Assembly: GCA_021018995.1 (NCBI GenBank)
Contig: CM037588.1
Location: 82,991,765 to 83,055,764, forward strand
Origin: Chloranthus sessilifolius
Taxonomy: Eukaryota; Streptophyta; Magnoliopsida; Chloranthales; Chloranthaceae
Length of the DNA: 64,000 bases
Reading direction: 5' to 3'
Shown one piece after another: positions 1-10,900 of this stretch. The notes under the pieces are model-generated. The model was given only the letters and a program-made list of their open reading frames with translations, had not been told where the DNA came from and did no database searches. Positions within the stretch are counted from its first letter, which is position 1; each line of letters begins with the position of its first letter. The position numbers and the translations under genes were made by a program.

Positions 1-1009
1 CTTCTACATTATAGCGATAGTGCCTATATTTGGATGCGATATCACCTCGTTTTGAATTTACCTTATGCTCGAAGTCCGCAATATAGGAATGCCTCATTCG
101 GTAGTTTACTTCCCATTTCAGCAACCTTGGAAAGTTGACGGCGCCAACAACCTTGTGTGGGGCGCACCTGCCGTTAATCTTGAATGCCAAGATTTGAGAA
201 AAATAAAATAAATATTTGATAACTTTCATAATCATCAGCGCTTCGTAGGAAATAAAACATGACATTCTCTGGGAGATGACATTAGCTTGCAGGGCAATAG
301 TGCAACCATAAATATTGTATTCCTTCTATTCCTTTCCTTTCCCAGCTCTACCCCTCATCGTCTTCGCTTCTCCGCGAACCCTAGAAGTTAAGTGTTCATG
401 TGACGACCCCATGGATATAAGTTGAAATTGGAGAGATCATTAATGAGGCAGAGGTGAGAGCTGTCGAGGGTAAAATGTGAGTTTGAAAAGAGGACGGTGG
501 CGAGGACAAGCAACATATAAAGTTTCAGAAAGTTGTCGTCAGCATCGTGGTCGACTCACATAATCGTCGCTTTGATGTGTGACCTTTTAACCACTTAGAG
601 GCCCCTAAACAACCTATATCTAATAGTTCGTTCTTCAGGAATCTCCAACCTTGCAGGGTAAACGGAAGGTTCGGTCATTCGAAGACTAGTTATCAAGGCA
701 AAATTAAGGGCCCGAAATCTGATAATGCCAAAATTGGCAGGCCAAAAATTTCAGACGTTGCCATGGTCCCAGAACTTGATGATTGCATCCAGGAGGTTGT
801 TGATGCTTTTCACGCCTTTTGGAGTCACAAAGCATACACAGAAGACCGAAGCATTGAGCAAATTTTTCCTCCCCTCAGAGGTTACGTCATAAATGTCACG
901 GCACTTTTAAATGGTGCACTTAGTCGTTGGAGTATTGAGAATCATCTTCAAAATATGTGATAGAAAAAGGAGAAATTTAGAGAAGAAAGTACTAATAATA
1001 GGAGAGGTG
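1..1009. other. non-genic, unrecognised sequence
   Basis: No coding region with recognisable protein features was found on either strand. The longest open stretches are short and resemble no family I know. There is no clear tRNA, LTR end or inverted repeat. It may be the worn flank of an older repeat, because the following kilobase is repetitive, but nothing inside it proves this. Confidence 0.4.
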
Positions 1010-2170
1010 TCACTTCCATGTACAAGCGTAAGCGCCTCAAATGTTGGAGTACCGATGCTCCAAAAGCTATAGCAGGGAGCCGCCCCCGCCCATAAATGTT
1101 GGAGCGCCGACGCTTCATCTATGGAAGGGATGACGCTTCTATTTGATATTTTAAAAGTGGAATAAAAATAAAAGTACACTTACCTTGTTACTAGATATTG
1201 GAAAAGGGTTTCGCTGCTTTGATGTTTCTTACTACACTCCGAGAAGATAAAAATGTGGAGGGAAAAGGTGAAAAGTAATTTGTAAATTTGTAATTCAAAA
1301 AATTGTTGCCTTAAATAATTTTCTCGAATGGGAATGATGGTCATTGCATACCACAATATCAGGTGCCGTAATCCCGTCCGTATCGCCCCGCTCCTTATTT
1401 AATGTTCTGATAATGGTAATAAATGAAATACGTTCGGGGGGTTGCTTCACACAAAATGGTGCAACGTGTCAAATTTTGGGGCACTTCGTATCATGTACGA
1501 AGCGCTAACGCTTCCTTATCGTAGCATATGCGCTAACATGAGATAGCGTCAGTGCTTTTTACCTAAGCGCTAGCGCTTCTCATGGGGAGCGAAGCTTCCT
1601 CTAACAGAAGGGCCATTAATGTTCAACATTCGACCAATAAATGTTAAACATTCTGCAAATTAATGGATTCCCCTAAGGGGTCTCTCAAACAGTCAATTCA
1701 AATGGTAATGATTATCATTGAGAATCACGAAGTTATGCCCCGCTTCTCATTTAATGTCCTGACGATAGTAATAAATGAAGTAAGGTCAACGCGTTACATG
1801 TCAAAAGGAAGTCTCCTTTCATTTCACAAAGGGAGTGCAAACGCCTCGGTTAGAAGCTCAAACGCTTCGATTCGTTCCGAAGCGCAAACACTTCGTTCCA
1901 AAGCCCAAACGCTTCGTTAGGAAGTGTTTCCGCTTCTTACCGAAGTGTAATTTCGAATGTAATAACTACCATTGAAAATCACGATATCATGCACCGCTTT
2001 TAATTAATGATATTACATCAGACATCGCGCGATAATGTGTCGTATAGAAAGCGCAATCGCCTCCTTCATACAAACGTAAACGCTTCGAATCAGGTGGTCT
2101 TCTCTTATGTTTTTGCGAATATAATCATGAAAAAATCACGATGTCAAGCACGGACTCTTAGCGCCTCGCT
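1010..2170. repeat. degenerate tandem repeat with AGCGCT-type palindromic motifs
   Basis: Short self-complementary motifs built on AAGCGCTAGCGCTT and GAAGCG...CGCTTC recur near 1026, 1100, 1497, 1562, 1585, 1845-1925 and 2050-2090. Between them a longer degenerate unit recurs near 1330, 1703, 1959 and 2118; it contains variants of 'ATCACGA..TCATGC' and 'TTTAATG..CTGA..ATGGTAATAAATGAA'. The units are roughly 250-370 bp apart and strongly diverged. I read this as a decayed noncoding part of a mobile element. It contains no gene. The motif resembles in style, not sequence, the palindrome clusters of the retrotransposons further along. Confidence 0.5.
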
Positions 2171-2337
2171 ATATTTTGCCTTTCTGATTTTGTCAGTGTT
2201 AGTGGTAACCATAATTAAAGCGCAGTGAAATTAGAAAAATAAGGACTGTCGTATCAACGGGAGAGGCGCACCATGTCGAGCTCCTATCAATATATGCAAA
2301 GATATCTTTACCCCTGAGCACATATCCTCGGGCCTCT

Positions 2338-2354
2338 ATCTATCTATATCTATA

Positions 2355-2396
<42 letters not shown>
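2338..2396. repeat. (TA)n / (CTATAT)n microsatellite
   Basis: An uninterrupted TA-dinucleotide run follows a few CTATAT units. It is a simple sequence repeat with no further function visible. Confidence 0.95.
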
Positions 2397-2397
<1 letters not shown>

Positions 2398-2822
2398 CTT
2401 ATGTCAATTTATTCCCAAACTACCCATTAAGTTTGTATCGCTTATAAAATGGTCTACTGGGCAATCTGAACCCGCTGAGCTTTAAAACCTTGTGACACGC
2501 AAATTTCTGACCTCTGAAATACGTGCAGTACACTTTTTGCCCGTGGAGGCACACTCAGATTCGTCCGTACAATCAGTACATGCCCATGCATGGAAGATAT
2601 AGCAGCATCTCCCGAAATGAAAACGTTTGCTTTTCCTTAGTGCGCATTGCAAAATCATCGGGCCATCGAAATCTTACTTTATACTCTTTCAAGACCTTAG
2701 TAATACGTGATACTTTAAATCTTTCCCAAGATTCAACTCAATTCCCTAGTTGAGGTTGGAGAACGCCTTGGTTCTTAAGGAGTATGAAATAACGGTCTCA
2801 GATTTTAGTTATGGGTTGGTAT
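2397..2822. other. non-genic spacer before the MULE
   Basis: Non-repetitive sequence without a recognisable coding region. A 76-codon open frame at 2523-2753 has no features of a known protein family. The right edge abuts the 9-bp target duplication of the MULE that follows. Confidence 0.4.
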
Positions 2823-2831
2823 TAATCAGGT

Positions 2832-3215
2832 GGGAAATTTACCTGATTGACCCTATCAGATACACTTTTTACGTTAGAGGCCATGTATTTTCACCTTTAC
2901 TCAAATACACCAGCCTTTTTTAGCTAGCACAAAAATTCTGAGATACCTCTTCTTATACTTTTTTTGGTTCTACATGATTTAAAATTTTAAATATTTACAT
3001 TTTTCTATATTTATGGGATGTGAAATCGGATCTATATCGTCTGATTTGAAGGCCACATAATAAAATAGATGACACTAAAGATATCGCCTTTTAAAAAAAA
3101 AAAAAAAAATTTAACAATCGATGTCGACTCTTAACACAGTTGGTACCGACCATTTTAAGAGTCGTCATCGACTCTTTACACAATCGTTATCGACTCTGTA
3201 TAAAGTCGCTATCAA

Positions 3216-3249
<34 letters not shown>

Positions 3250-4053
3250 ATATAAAATCGATAACGATTCTGTACGAAGTCGCCATCGACTCTGTACAGA
3301 GTCGTCATCGATTTTAAAAATTAAAAAAAAAATAATAATAATAATAATATAAAATCGATGACGACTTTGTACAGAGTCGTCATCGATTTTATAAAAAAAA
3401 AAAATTTTAATTAAAATTTATTATGATTATTATTTTATTTTTTAATACAATCGATGGTGACTCTATACAGAGTCGCCATCGACTATGATTTTTTTTTTTA
3501 TACGATCGATGGCGACTGTGTACGGAGTCGATGGCGACTGTGTAAACAGTCGTTGGCGACTCTAAAAATGGTTGGTACTGACTGTGTACAGAGTCGATAT
3601 CGCATTTTTTTCATATCTATCTTTGGCTATCGATTTTATATTGTAGCCTTCAAATCAGACGACATAGATCTCGTTTCACATCGCATAAATATAGAAAAAT
3701 ACAAATATTTAAAAATTTTAAATTATATAGGTTTATCCTCTTCTTCCTCATTCTAATATGTTACAGTCTCTGATGAAAAAAGTGTATCTGGGTCGATCCA
3801 AATAACAGATCGGGATAGATTGGATTGAGGAGAAGATGTCGTTAGCTTCGCCACTTCTGACTTTTATAAACTATAACAGATTAAAATGAGGAAGAAGATG
3901 ATGTTTTTATGCCTTAAAAAAAGAGAGTAATTTGGACTACTTGCTATCCTTAGGATCAGCTAGGCTCCCAGCTAGTCGATTTAAGTAAACGTAAAAATAC
4001 AGGGCCTCTGATATAAAAAGTATATCTGAGAGGGTCGATCAGATAAATTTCCC
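2832..4053. mobile_element. non-autonomous Mutator-like element (MULE) with long inverted arms
   Basis: The ends are near-perfect inverted copies: the left starts GGGAAATTTACCTGATTGAC and the right reads the same with few changes on the other strand. The arms stay homologous over about 250 bp: 2832-2920 pairs with 4053-3965, and 2940-3090 pairs with 3755-3605. The 9-bp sequence TAATCAGGT flanks the element exactly on both sides (2823-2831 and 4054-4062). Nine-base target duplications and long inverted repeats starting with GGG are typical of MULEs. No transposase is encoded, so the element is non-autonomous. Its centre is an array of palindromes, listed separately. The right arm holds about 210 extra bp (3757-3965) that include a second, degraded copy of the terminus. 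It lies about 1 kb upstream of the MKK gene. Confidence 0.88.
3110..3612. repeat. array of ~32-bp palindromes inside the MULE
   Basis: At least six sites share the half-site TCGATGACGACTCTG followed by its mirror image, for example at 3258-3315, 3353-3390, 3450-3485 and 3504-3600. The spacers are A- or T-rich runs, including a homopolymer of about 26 A at 3221-3247 and an AAT repeat near 3330-3350. The half-sites vary but usually change on both arms. The array is the hinge between the inverted arms, so single strands of the element could form nested hairpins. Confidence 0.8.
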
Positions 4054-4120
4054 TAATCAGGTCATTGATCTGAAGCACTAGCTACAGTGCTCAGGTCCAT
4101 CTTCTAACCTCCACATAGAA

Positions 4121-4126
4121 CACGTG
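4121..4126. promoter_or_regulatory. G-box core upstream of the MKK gene
   Basis: CACGTG lies about 770 bp before the putative TATA box. It is the core bound by plant bZIP and bHLH factors. A six-base match can occur by chance, so function is only possible. Confidence 0.25.
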
Positions 4127-4620
4127 GTAGTCAGCCAAGAGCAAGCCAACCTGGCTAATTAATAATCGTTGGGTATCAGTATTTCCAACTCAATATTTTA
4201 AATAGTTGTTTGCCTTAGAATCAAAAGCCTGGAGATTATTTTTCGACACAATTTTCCACTTAACTTATTTTCATATCATGGATCACATATCAGATAGTCA
4301 GATATTATTTTCCTTTGACTCACATTCCTAAAAGTGATCGGAAAGGCTATCCAATATTCTAATGGTATAGCCATGATAGAGTCATTTTTAAGGATTGTGA
4401 CACGGGGAATCAACATCTATCTCTCTAGCACGTAATACATGTATGAAAAATGATATCCATCTTCTAATCTAAGGTGCTCAGTAGTTTTAACGTACCCTTG
4501 CATCTTTGTGACTGACACGGCTTCTTGTGCACCTTGCACTATTAAAAGTAAGCAATCAGTGGCCGTTAATTCTGGTCTAAAGAAGCTTTTCACAAAATTG
4601 AAGGCACCAAAAATCTCAGC

Positions 4621-4635
4621 TGTCAACTTTTGACA
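4621..4635. promoter_or_regulatory. inverted W-box pair upstream of the MKK gene
   Basis: TGTCAACTTTTGACA contains two TTGAC W-box cores facing each other, about 255 bp before the putative TATA box. WRKY factors bind TTGAC, and group C MKKs act in immune MAPK cascades upstream of WRKYs, so feedback control would make sense. That is inference from motif and family; nothing here proves use. Confidence 0.35.
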
Positions 4636-4820
4636 TGTAGCGGCGGCTATAACGCGCTTGAAACGTGACGATTCCCTCGAATGGAAACGCGGAAAGAGAA
4701 TGGAAGGGAACAAGTCTTCCTTATTACTCCCAAATAGCTGACGGCGGTGTTTATTCTCGTTAGGCCCTCAGGGGTATTTTAGTCATTTTACCCATTACAA
4801 GTTTACAACAGAAAAGCAAA

Positions 4821-5055
4821 GCTTGAGAGAGAGAGAGAGAGAGGAAAGCAGACACAAGCAGCAGAGCGAGCGAGAGTAGCCTCCTGCTTTAAATACCCAG
4901 ATCCCGTGTTCAGAAAATCTCATTTTCTCTCTCTTTCGCTTCTCCTTCTCCTTATTTTCCTTATTCTCCTTCTTCTTGGCATCAAGAATCAAGCCCAAAA
5001 TCGAACCCTTCCATTTAAAAAAAACCCCTAATCCCTCTCTCTCTCTCTCTCTCTT
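4821..5055 (+). promoter_or_regulatory. MKK core promoter and CT-rich 5' leader
   Basis: A TATA-like TTTAAATA lies at 4888-4895. It is preceded by a GA-dinucleotide tract (about 4824-4843) and followed by a strongly CT-rich stretch including a CT run at about 5034-5055. This matches a common plant layout of TATA box, pyrimidine-rich start region and CT-rich 5' UTR. Transcription probably starts about 30 bp after the box, giving a 5' UTR of roughly 190 bp. Alternative start sites cannot be excluded. Confidence 0.55.
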
Positions 5056-5111
5056 CTTTCTGATTCATTACCATCGATGATTGAATGAATGAATGAACCC
5101 CACACCGAGTC

Positions 5112-6101
5112 ATGAGACCGAGTCACCCCAACTCCATGAACCGTCCCCGGCGAAAACCAGACCTAACCCTCCCACTCCCCCAACGGGACCCATCTCTCGC
5201 CGTCCCTCTCCCTCTCCCACCCTCTTCAACGTCCTCGGTTTCCGGATCCGGACCCTCTTCATCAACCTCTCAACAACCTCTCCTAACGCCCAACCCCTCC
5301 GATCTAGAACGCATTCGGCGCGTTGGAAGCGGCGCCGGCGGCACCGTGTACATGGTGCGCCACCGCCCCACCAACAAAATCTACGCCCTCAAAGTCATCT
5401 ACGGAAACCACGAGGACGCCGTCATCCGTCAGATCTGGCGCGAGATCGAGATCCTCCGCACTGCCGATAACCCCTTCGTCGTCAAGTGCCACGGCATGTT
5501 CGAAAACGCCGGAGAGATCCAGGTCCTCCTCGAGTACATGGACGTCGGATCGCTGCACGGCCGTCAATTGACCGAGCTCCAGCTCTCCGTCTTTGCCCGC
5601 CAGATCCTCCAAGGCCTCTACTATCTGCACCGGTCAAAGATCGTGCACCGCGACATCAAGCCGTCCAATCTGCTGATCAACACGCACGGTCAGGTCAAGA
5701 TCGCGGATTTTGGAGTGAGTCGGATCTTGGCGCAGACGATGGATCCGTGCCACTCGTCGGTGGGCACGATCGCGTACATGAGCCCAGAGAGGATCAATAC
5801 GGATCTGAATCACGGGGTGTACGATGGATACGCGGGCGATATATGGAGCTTAGGGTTGAGCATACTTGAGTGCTATTTGGGGAGGTTCCCGTTTGCCGTC
5901 GGAAAACAGGGGGATTGGGCGAGTTTGATGGTGGCAATTTGCTATTCGCAGCCGCCAGAGGCGCCACCGAGTGCATCTAGGGAGTTTCGGAGCTTCTTGG
6001 GGTGGTGTTTGCAGAAAGATCCGGCGAAGAGATGGACGGCTGCGCAGCTTCTGCAACATCCTTTTGTGCTGCCCCATCAGGTTCAGAATCACCATCAGTA
6101 G
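5112..6101 (+). CDS. MKK5: MAP kinase kinase, group C (MKK4/MKK5-like)
   Basis: A dual-specificity kinase that would phosphorylate the TEY loop of MAPKs such as MPK3/MPK6 in immune, stress and developmental signalling. The N-terminus has a basic-hydrophobic MAPK docking site ([13 protein letters not shown], residues 11-23). The kinase domain starts near residue 65: glycine loop GSGAGGTVY (72-80), ATP-anchoring Lys94 in [11 protein letters not shown], catalytic HRDIKPSN (179-186), DFG (199-201). The activation loop has Thr209 and Ser215 in the plant-specific S/T-X5-S/T spacing, then GTIAYMSPE. The intact 329-codon frame has no intron, as usual in groups C and D. Start 5112 is chosen because it precedes the docking site as in the Arabidopsis proteins; Met9 is an alternative. 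The protein is slightly shorter than Arabidopsis MKK4/5 because the C-terminal tail after HPFV is reduced. MKK4 and MKK5 cannot be told apart, so the symbol marks the subgroup only. Confidence 0.95.
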   Translation: MRPSHPNSMNRPRRKPDLTLPLPQRDPSLAVPLPLPPSSTSSVSGSGPSSSTSQQPLLTPNPSDLERIRRVGSGAGGTVYMVRHRPTNKIYALKVIYGNHEDAVIRQIWREIEILRTADNPFVVKCHGMFENAGEIQVLLEYMDVGSLHGRQLTELQLSVFARQILQGLYYLHRSKIVHRDIKPSNLLINTHGQVKIADFGVSRILAQTMDPCHSSVGTIAYMSPERINTDLNHGVYDGYAGDIWSLGLSILECYLGRFPFAVGKQGDWASLMVAICYSQPPEAPPSASREFRSFLGWCLQKDPAKRWTAAQLLQHPFVLPHQVQNHHQ

Positions 6102-7504
6102 CAAGCCCCTTCTTTTTGTTTTCTTTTTCTCAGGGGTGTTTTGGGTCGATCTTGTGATTTGGGATAAATGCGAACCGAATTATGGAATGCTTGTTTTTCT
6201 TTTTCTTTTTCAGAGATAGGAAGATAATTCTACTTGCTTAATGATCTGTTTTTTATATTTTTTTTCTAATTTTGTTTGGATTTTTGCTATATGGATTGAG
6301 GGGAATCAAAGATGATCTGTTCTTGCTGGAATCTGCTCTTTTTTTTTTTCTTTTTAATTAATAGAAGCTTTCGGAGTTTCTTTGGATTCATTCTTTTAAG
6401 AATTTTTTTTTTTTTTAAATTGAGTATTCTTTACTAATACTATCGTAATAATATATAGCTTAACATGTCCAAAAGTAGCCAATTTTTGCCATTTTCTTTT
6501 CTCCCTATTTTCCTCTCTGATCAGAAAGTTAAAAAATAAAGAGTTGGGTTTGATTACGTGGTGACTCTAATGTACAGGGAATGGCAATTGGCTCGTCTAT
6601 GAGCCAGCCATCGTGGATTCTCCACGAGTATCGTTTGTCGTATGTGATGATCTACTCAACGTTTCAATGCCTTTAGACAGTTTGAACGGCTGTGATAGGC
6701 GAATATATATGTTAGCTTTGGCATTGATCCAACGGTGGACATAGCCTTTTAAAGCAAGGAAATGTCGGGGAAGCTGGCTCCGCTGGGCTGCATTCTGATA
6801 TGCTAGAAAGGGGTGTACGGATTTCTGTTGTGTGGGGTATGATTAAATTACGTCCCTTTATTATAAGTGGAAGCTTATAACGACCTTAACAGATATCGAG
6901 GGTCAGGTCTTTCTATGTAGGTCAAAGTGTTGAGGCGGGGGCATATTGGTCATTTGCCAATGAGGTTGTACAGGAATTTGTACAAAGTACCCGACCCAAG
7001 TCCCTAAAAATGGTGTTTAAATGAACATCCACCCTGCCCAAAAGTGGTGTTTTAGGGAGATCTAAATCATATATTTTGTGGGCTTTAATATCAACGATTG
7101 TTTTTGCTTTTAATAGCTGATATTAAATATTATCAAATGGATGGTTCTTTTCCACTTATAGGTATATTTTTGTTGGGCTGAGTCCTGTTTCAATGATAGA
7201 TTGTTACTTAGAAAAATATTGATTGACTAAATAATAAAGCATAAGAATAAAAATCTAACTTTAATGGTTTAAAATCATTTAAACACGAAAATGACGGTTT
7301 CTATTACGGGGTTGCACTTGCAATCGAGTTCCGGTTGGGGTCAACCTGATTTCGGTCTGCCCAAATACTCCCTGACCTTTCCCGTCCCGTCCCGATCATT
7401 TTAAGCCTCATTCTGAATGCGAGCCGGTCCGATTAGCAAAAACTGGGGGCCAGGTTAAGTTACAATATAGGATAGTCATGTAGCCAAATTTTTTTTTCAG
7501 CGTC
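6102..7504. other. MKK 3' flank and non-genic spacer
   Basis: T-rich sequence follows the MKK stop and probably contains its 3' UTR; an AATAAA at about 6535 is a distant candidate poly(A) signal. The rest has no recognisable gene, tRNA or LTR end. Confidence 0.4.
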
Positions 7505-7960
7505 TGGAAGCAATCATTTCATTAAAAACCAAATTTGGTAGAACTAGACCCAACTATACCCAACCCAGCCTGCCCCAACCAGAAATAAATAAACCCAATA
7601 TAATCTAAAAAATACCTAACTAATACAAACTGACGCCCAATCCAAATTGGACTCACCTGGCCCAACAAACATGACCAGAATCTAGCCCTGCCAAACGTGG
7701 ACCCAACTTGATCCACTAGAACCTAAACCCATCTGATTCCATTGGAATTGACCTTGGAACTGACCAGACTTAATATAAGCGGGATCCATTTCAATCAATT
7801 TTATTAAATCTAAACCCATAAAATCTAAGCAGCGTCCAAAGCCGACGATGCTTAGACCAAACCTCAATCAGATTCTATCAAATTTGGACTCAATCCATAC
7901 TATTATGGCCTGACCTAACCTAACTTAAGCCCATTATAGCCTGTTCAGACATGATGACGT
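7505..7960. repeat. ACCCAA/GACCCA-rich low-complexity stretch
   Basis: Short units of the kind ACCCAAC, CCTAACC and GACCCAA recur without a strict period over about 450 bp. The minus strand reads G- and T-rich and gives open frames, but their composition is that of low-complexity DNA, not of a protein family. I call it a degenerate simple repeat. Confidence 0.5.
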
Positions 7961-7990
7961 CCCCAAATTCATATACCGGATCAATGTGTT

Positions 7991-10900
7991 CATTCGGAGA
8001 CATCACATTATATCACATATCCATAATCATAATTATATCAATTAATCTATATAGATTTGTATAAAAATGCAACAAAAAACAATCATTAAAAGCACACACG
8101 TAAATTTTCTTCAATCATCACAAAAACATAAATACTCAACTACCCATGTAAGGAAGCAACACGTGGAACATGAATCACCTTAAACTTAACTACTTAAATG
8201 TTGAAATTAAAACTTCTATTAAACCATAGTTCAATCAATGACATAACATAATAATGCCTAAAATAAATAAATTGAAATAGTGTTCTTGTACATAAATGAA
8301 ACAACTAAAGAAAATGACTAATTAAACATAAGATCCTTCATCATTCAAATCTGAATTTTCAGTTAATATCCCAGCGTCATCACTAACTACGCCATAAACA
8401 TCTGAAATCCTTAGAATCTCATACAATGAGTCAATTTACTAAGTAAATCGTTATGTATCAGACATGTTAGGCTAATAGAAAATGTCCATAACTCACTATA
8501 AATAATAAAAATCAATCAAGACAAATAATATGATAAGTAACATAGATGATAGTCAACATAATAAAGCAATAAAAAAACATAATATAAGAACCAAATAACC
8601 ATTGTGACAAAAGTCTGTATTCTAGTTTCATTGTATGATCAGTTTTAATTATGCATTAAATGCTCATGAATTGGCTTGTATGATGGACATAGTTATCTCT
8701 TTCTTAATCATTATTCCAACATTCTCTTATGCTTCGATTGGTATCTATGTTAATCTTCGTATAACTTCTCTTCAGTTAAGTAGTAAGCTTAACTTAAAAA
8801 GTAAAGACTTTTTACTATCTCTTCAATTTTATCATTAATGCATGGATGCATAATTTTTCTTATTTGTCATTCTTAATGTTAATTTGTCTAGCATAAACTC
8901 ATAAGAATTCCATCGTAATCATGAAAATACTTTACTTCCATGTGTTATGTCATAAGGGTATCTTTTCACTTTTATAAATGCCATGAATGTACATGTATAT
9001 AAAAATTAGGAATCAATTAATCATGAAATAATTTTTTCACTTGCTTAGATTCAACATTACATACTTATGTAATCTCTATCAATCCGTCCTTATTTCATGT
9101 TGTGTAAATCAAACATCCTAAGTTACATGAATTCTAAGTAACAATAAATAAAGATGTGAAACATATCATAGATAAACAATAATCGTGGCAATTGAACATA
9201 AATAATACTTGAAATAAAACATGAATTTAATAATATTATATTAAATTATGATCAATATCTAACATCGATCAATTGAATCTAAGAACATAGTCGCCCAGAA
9301 AAGTCATCGACGCTTATAAAATCATTGAGGTTCCATGATTGAAAATAACATCGACGTCTCTGGACATATCGATTGAACCTTAAACTTGATCGATTGAATT
9401 CGCATAGAAAACCAATTCTAATCCACAAATTCATGGTTTTGCACAAAATTTTGTAATTAATCATATCCTCATGGTTATTTAAATGACAAACATCAAAACC
9501 CATTAACTTATAATCATGATAATATATCTTGATGAAATAAACATAACCCTTTAATTTTATCATTTTTGTTATAGATTTTCATTAATCTAAATTTTTATAT
9601 TAGTTTCTAGATAACTATTATAAAATAATAAAACTCTTATAACAAGTTACAAAGCTAAAATTTAAAAACTAAATATATAAAGTTTGCTTAAACTCTAGTC
9701 TCCCTTCTTTACTTAAACTTTTTTACTAAAGTTTTTATTATAAAATTATGTTTAAAAATTAAACTAATTTATATTTAAAAATTTTTAATTTATAAAATAT
9801 AATTAATAATTCATATAAAACTTACTAATTCTTAAGGTCCATTAACATTATATTATTACTAAAATTAGGCTAGTGTTGTCAGTTGCTAGGCACAATTTTG
9901 AGGCATTAAGTTTCTTCAAGGCTAAAATATTGAACTTTTTTTAGGTGCATTTTTAATTTTAATTTTATATACTTTTATTTTGTATTAAATGTATATATTT
10001 ATATATTACTACAAAATGAGATATCATTATATTTTTATATTTTTGTTAATAATTTAAGACACTTAAAACTTAAATATATTTATAAAATTTCTTAATTTTT
10101 AGATATAAAAAATGTATATAACGAATAGAAACATTCAAGTATTCAACAAATATGGATTACATGAAATAAAAAATCATAAAAAAGAACCAAAATTAAGTAA
10201 AAATTAAATTTAATAAAAGAAATAAAGATAACTTGGGTAACTTTAAAACTAAAATCATCTAACAAAGCTAAAACCATTGATGCTTTAAATTAAATGTGAT
10301 AAATTTAAATTTATTAAGATCTTGAGATATTATGTTTAAGTCCTTGACATATATAAAAAAAGAAAATGGGCGACATCATGCTCAAACCTTTAGGAAAGTT
10401 AGTAAATGTGTTAATCAAAAATTGTGAGATCTCAAGATTTAATGTAAAACAATGATGACATGATCTTCAAGATCTCGAAGATTGAGAAACGAAAGGCCTC
10501 AATTATAAAGAATTAATGGTTTTTAGAGAGTACAAAATTCATAAGATTAATAATTATCTAAGAAAACTAATGAAGAATAAGAATGAAAATTTGAAGATTA
10601 AGCCCGGATTAATGAAGAAAGGTAAGGCAAGAAATTGTTTCAACTAATCTAAAGTGATAATTTTTGTTATAATTATAAAAACTATAAATTTAATTCTTTT
10701 ATATAAAAATAAAAGGATGTGAACCTCTCTAATATTGTAAAAATGCAAGCCATGAGTTTGAGCGAAATAGGCTTGGATTTTGACAAAACTATTATCATTA
10801 ATTAAAATTGATATAAGGATTAAAATTATCATCGATAATAAAACAAGTGAATTAGATTTGTTGAGTGGTGATTGCTGTGTAACTTGATTCGAGATTCGAT

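Noticed and set aside
3140-3352. Open frame with poly-Lys within the MULE.
   Set aside because: It is produced by the A runs and palindromes and has no protein character.
4417-4713. 98-codon open frame on the minus strand upstream of the MKK gene.
   Set aside because: No recognisable family, and it overlaps the region expected to be the MKK promoter. It could be a chance frame; nothing supports a gene.
5304-5630. Acidic, Val/Asp/Leu-rich open frame on the minus strand.
   Set aside because: It is the antisense shadow of the GC-rich MKK coding sequence.
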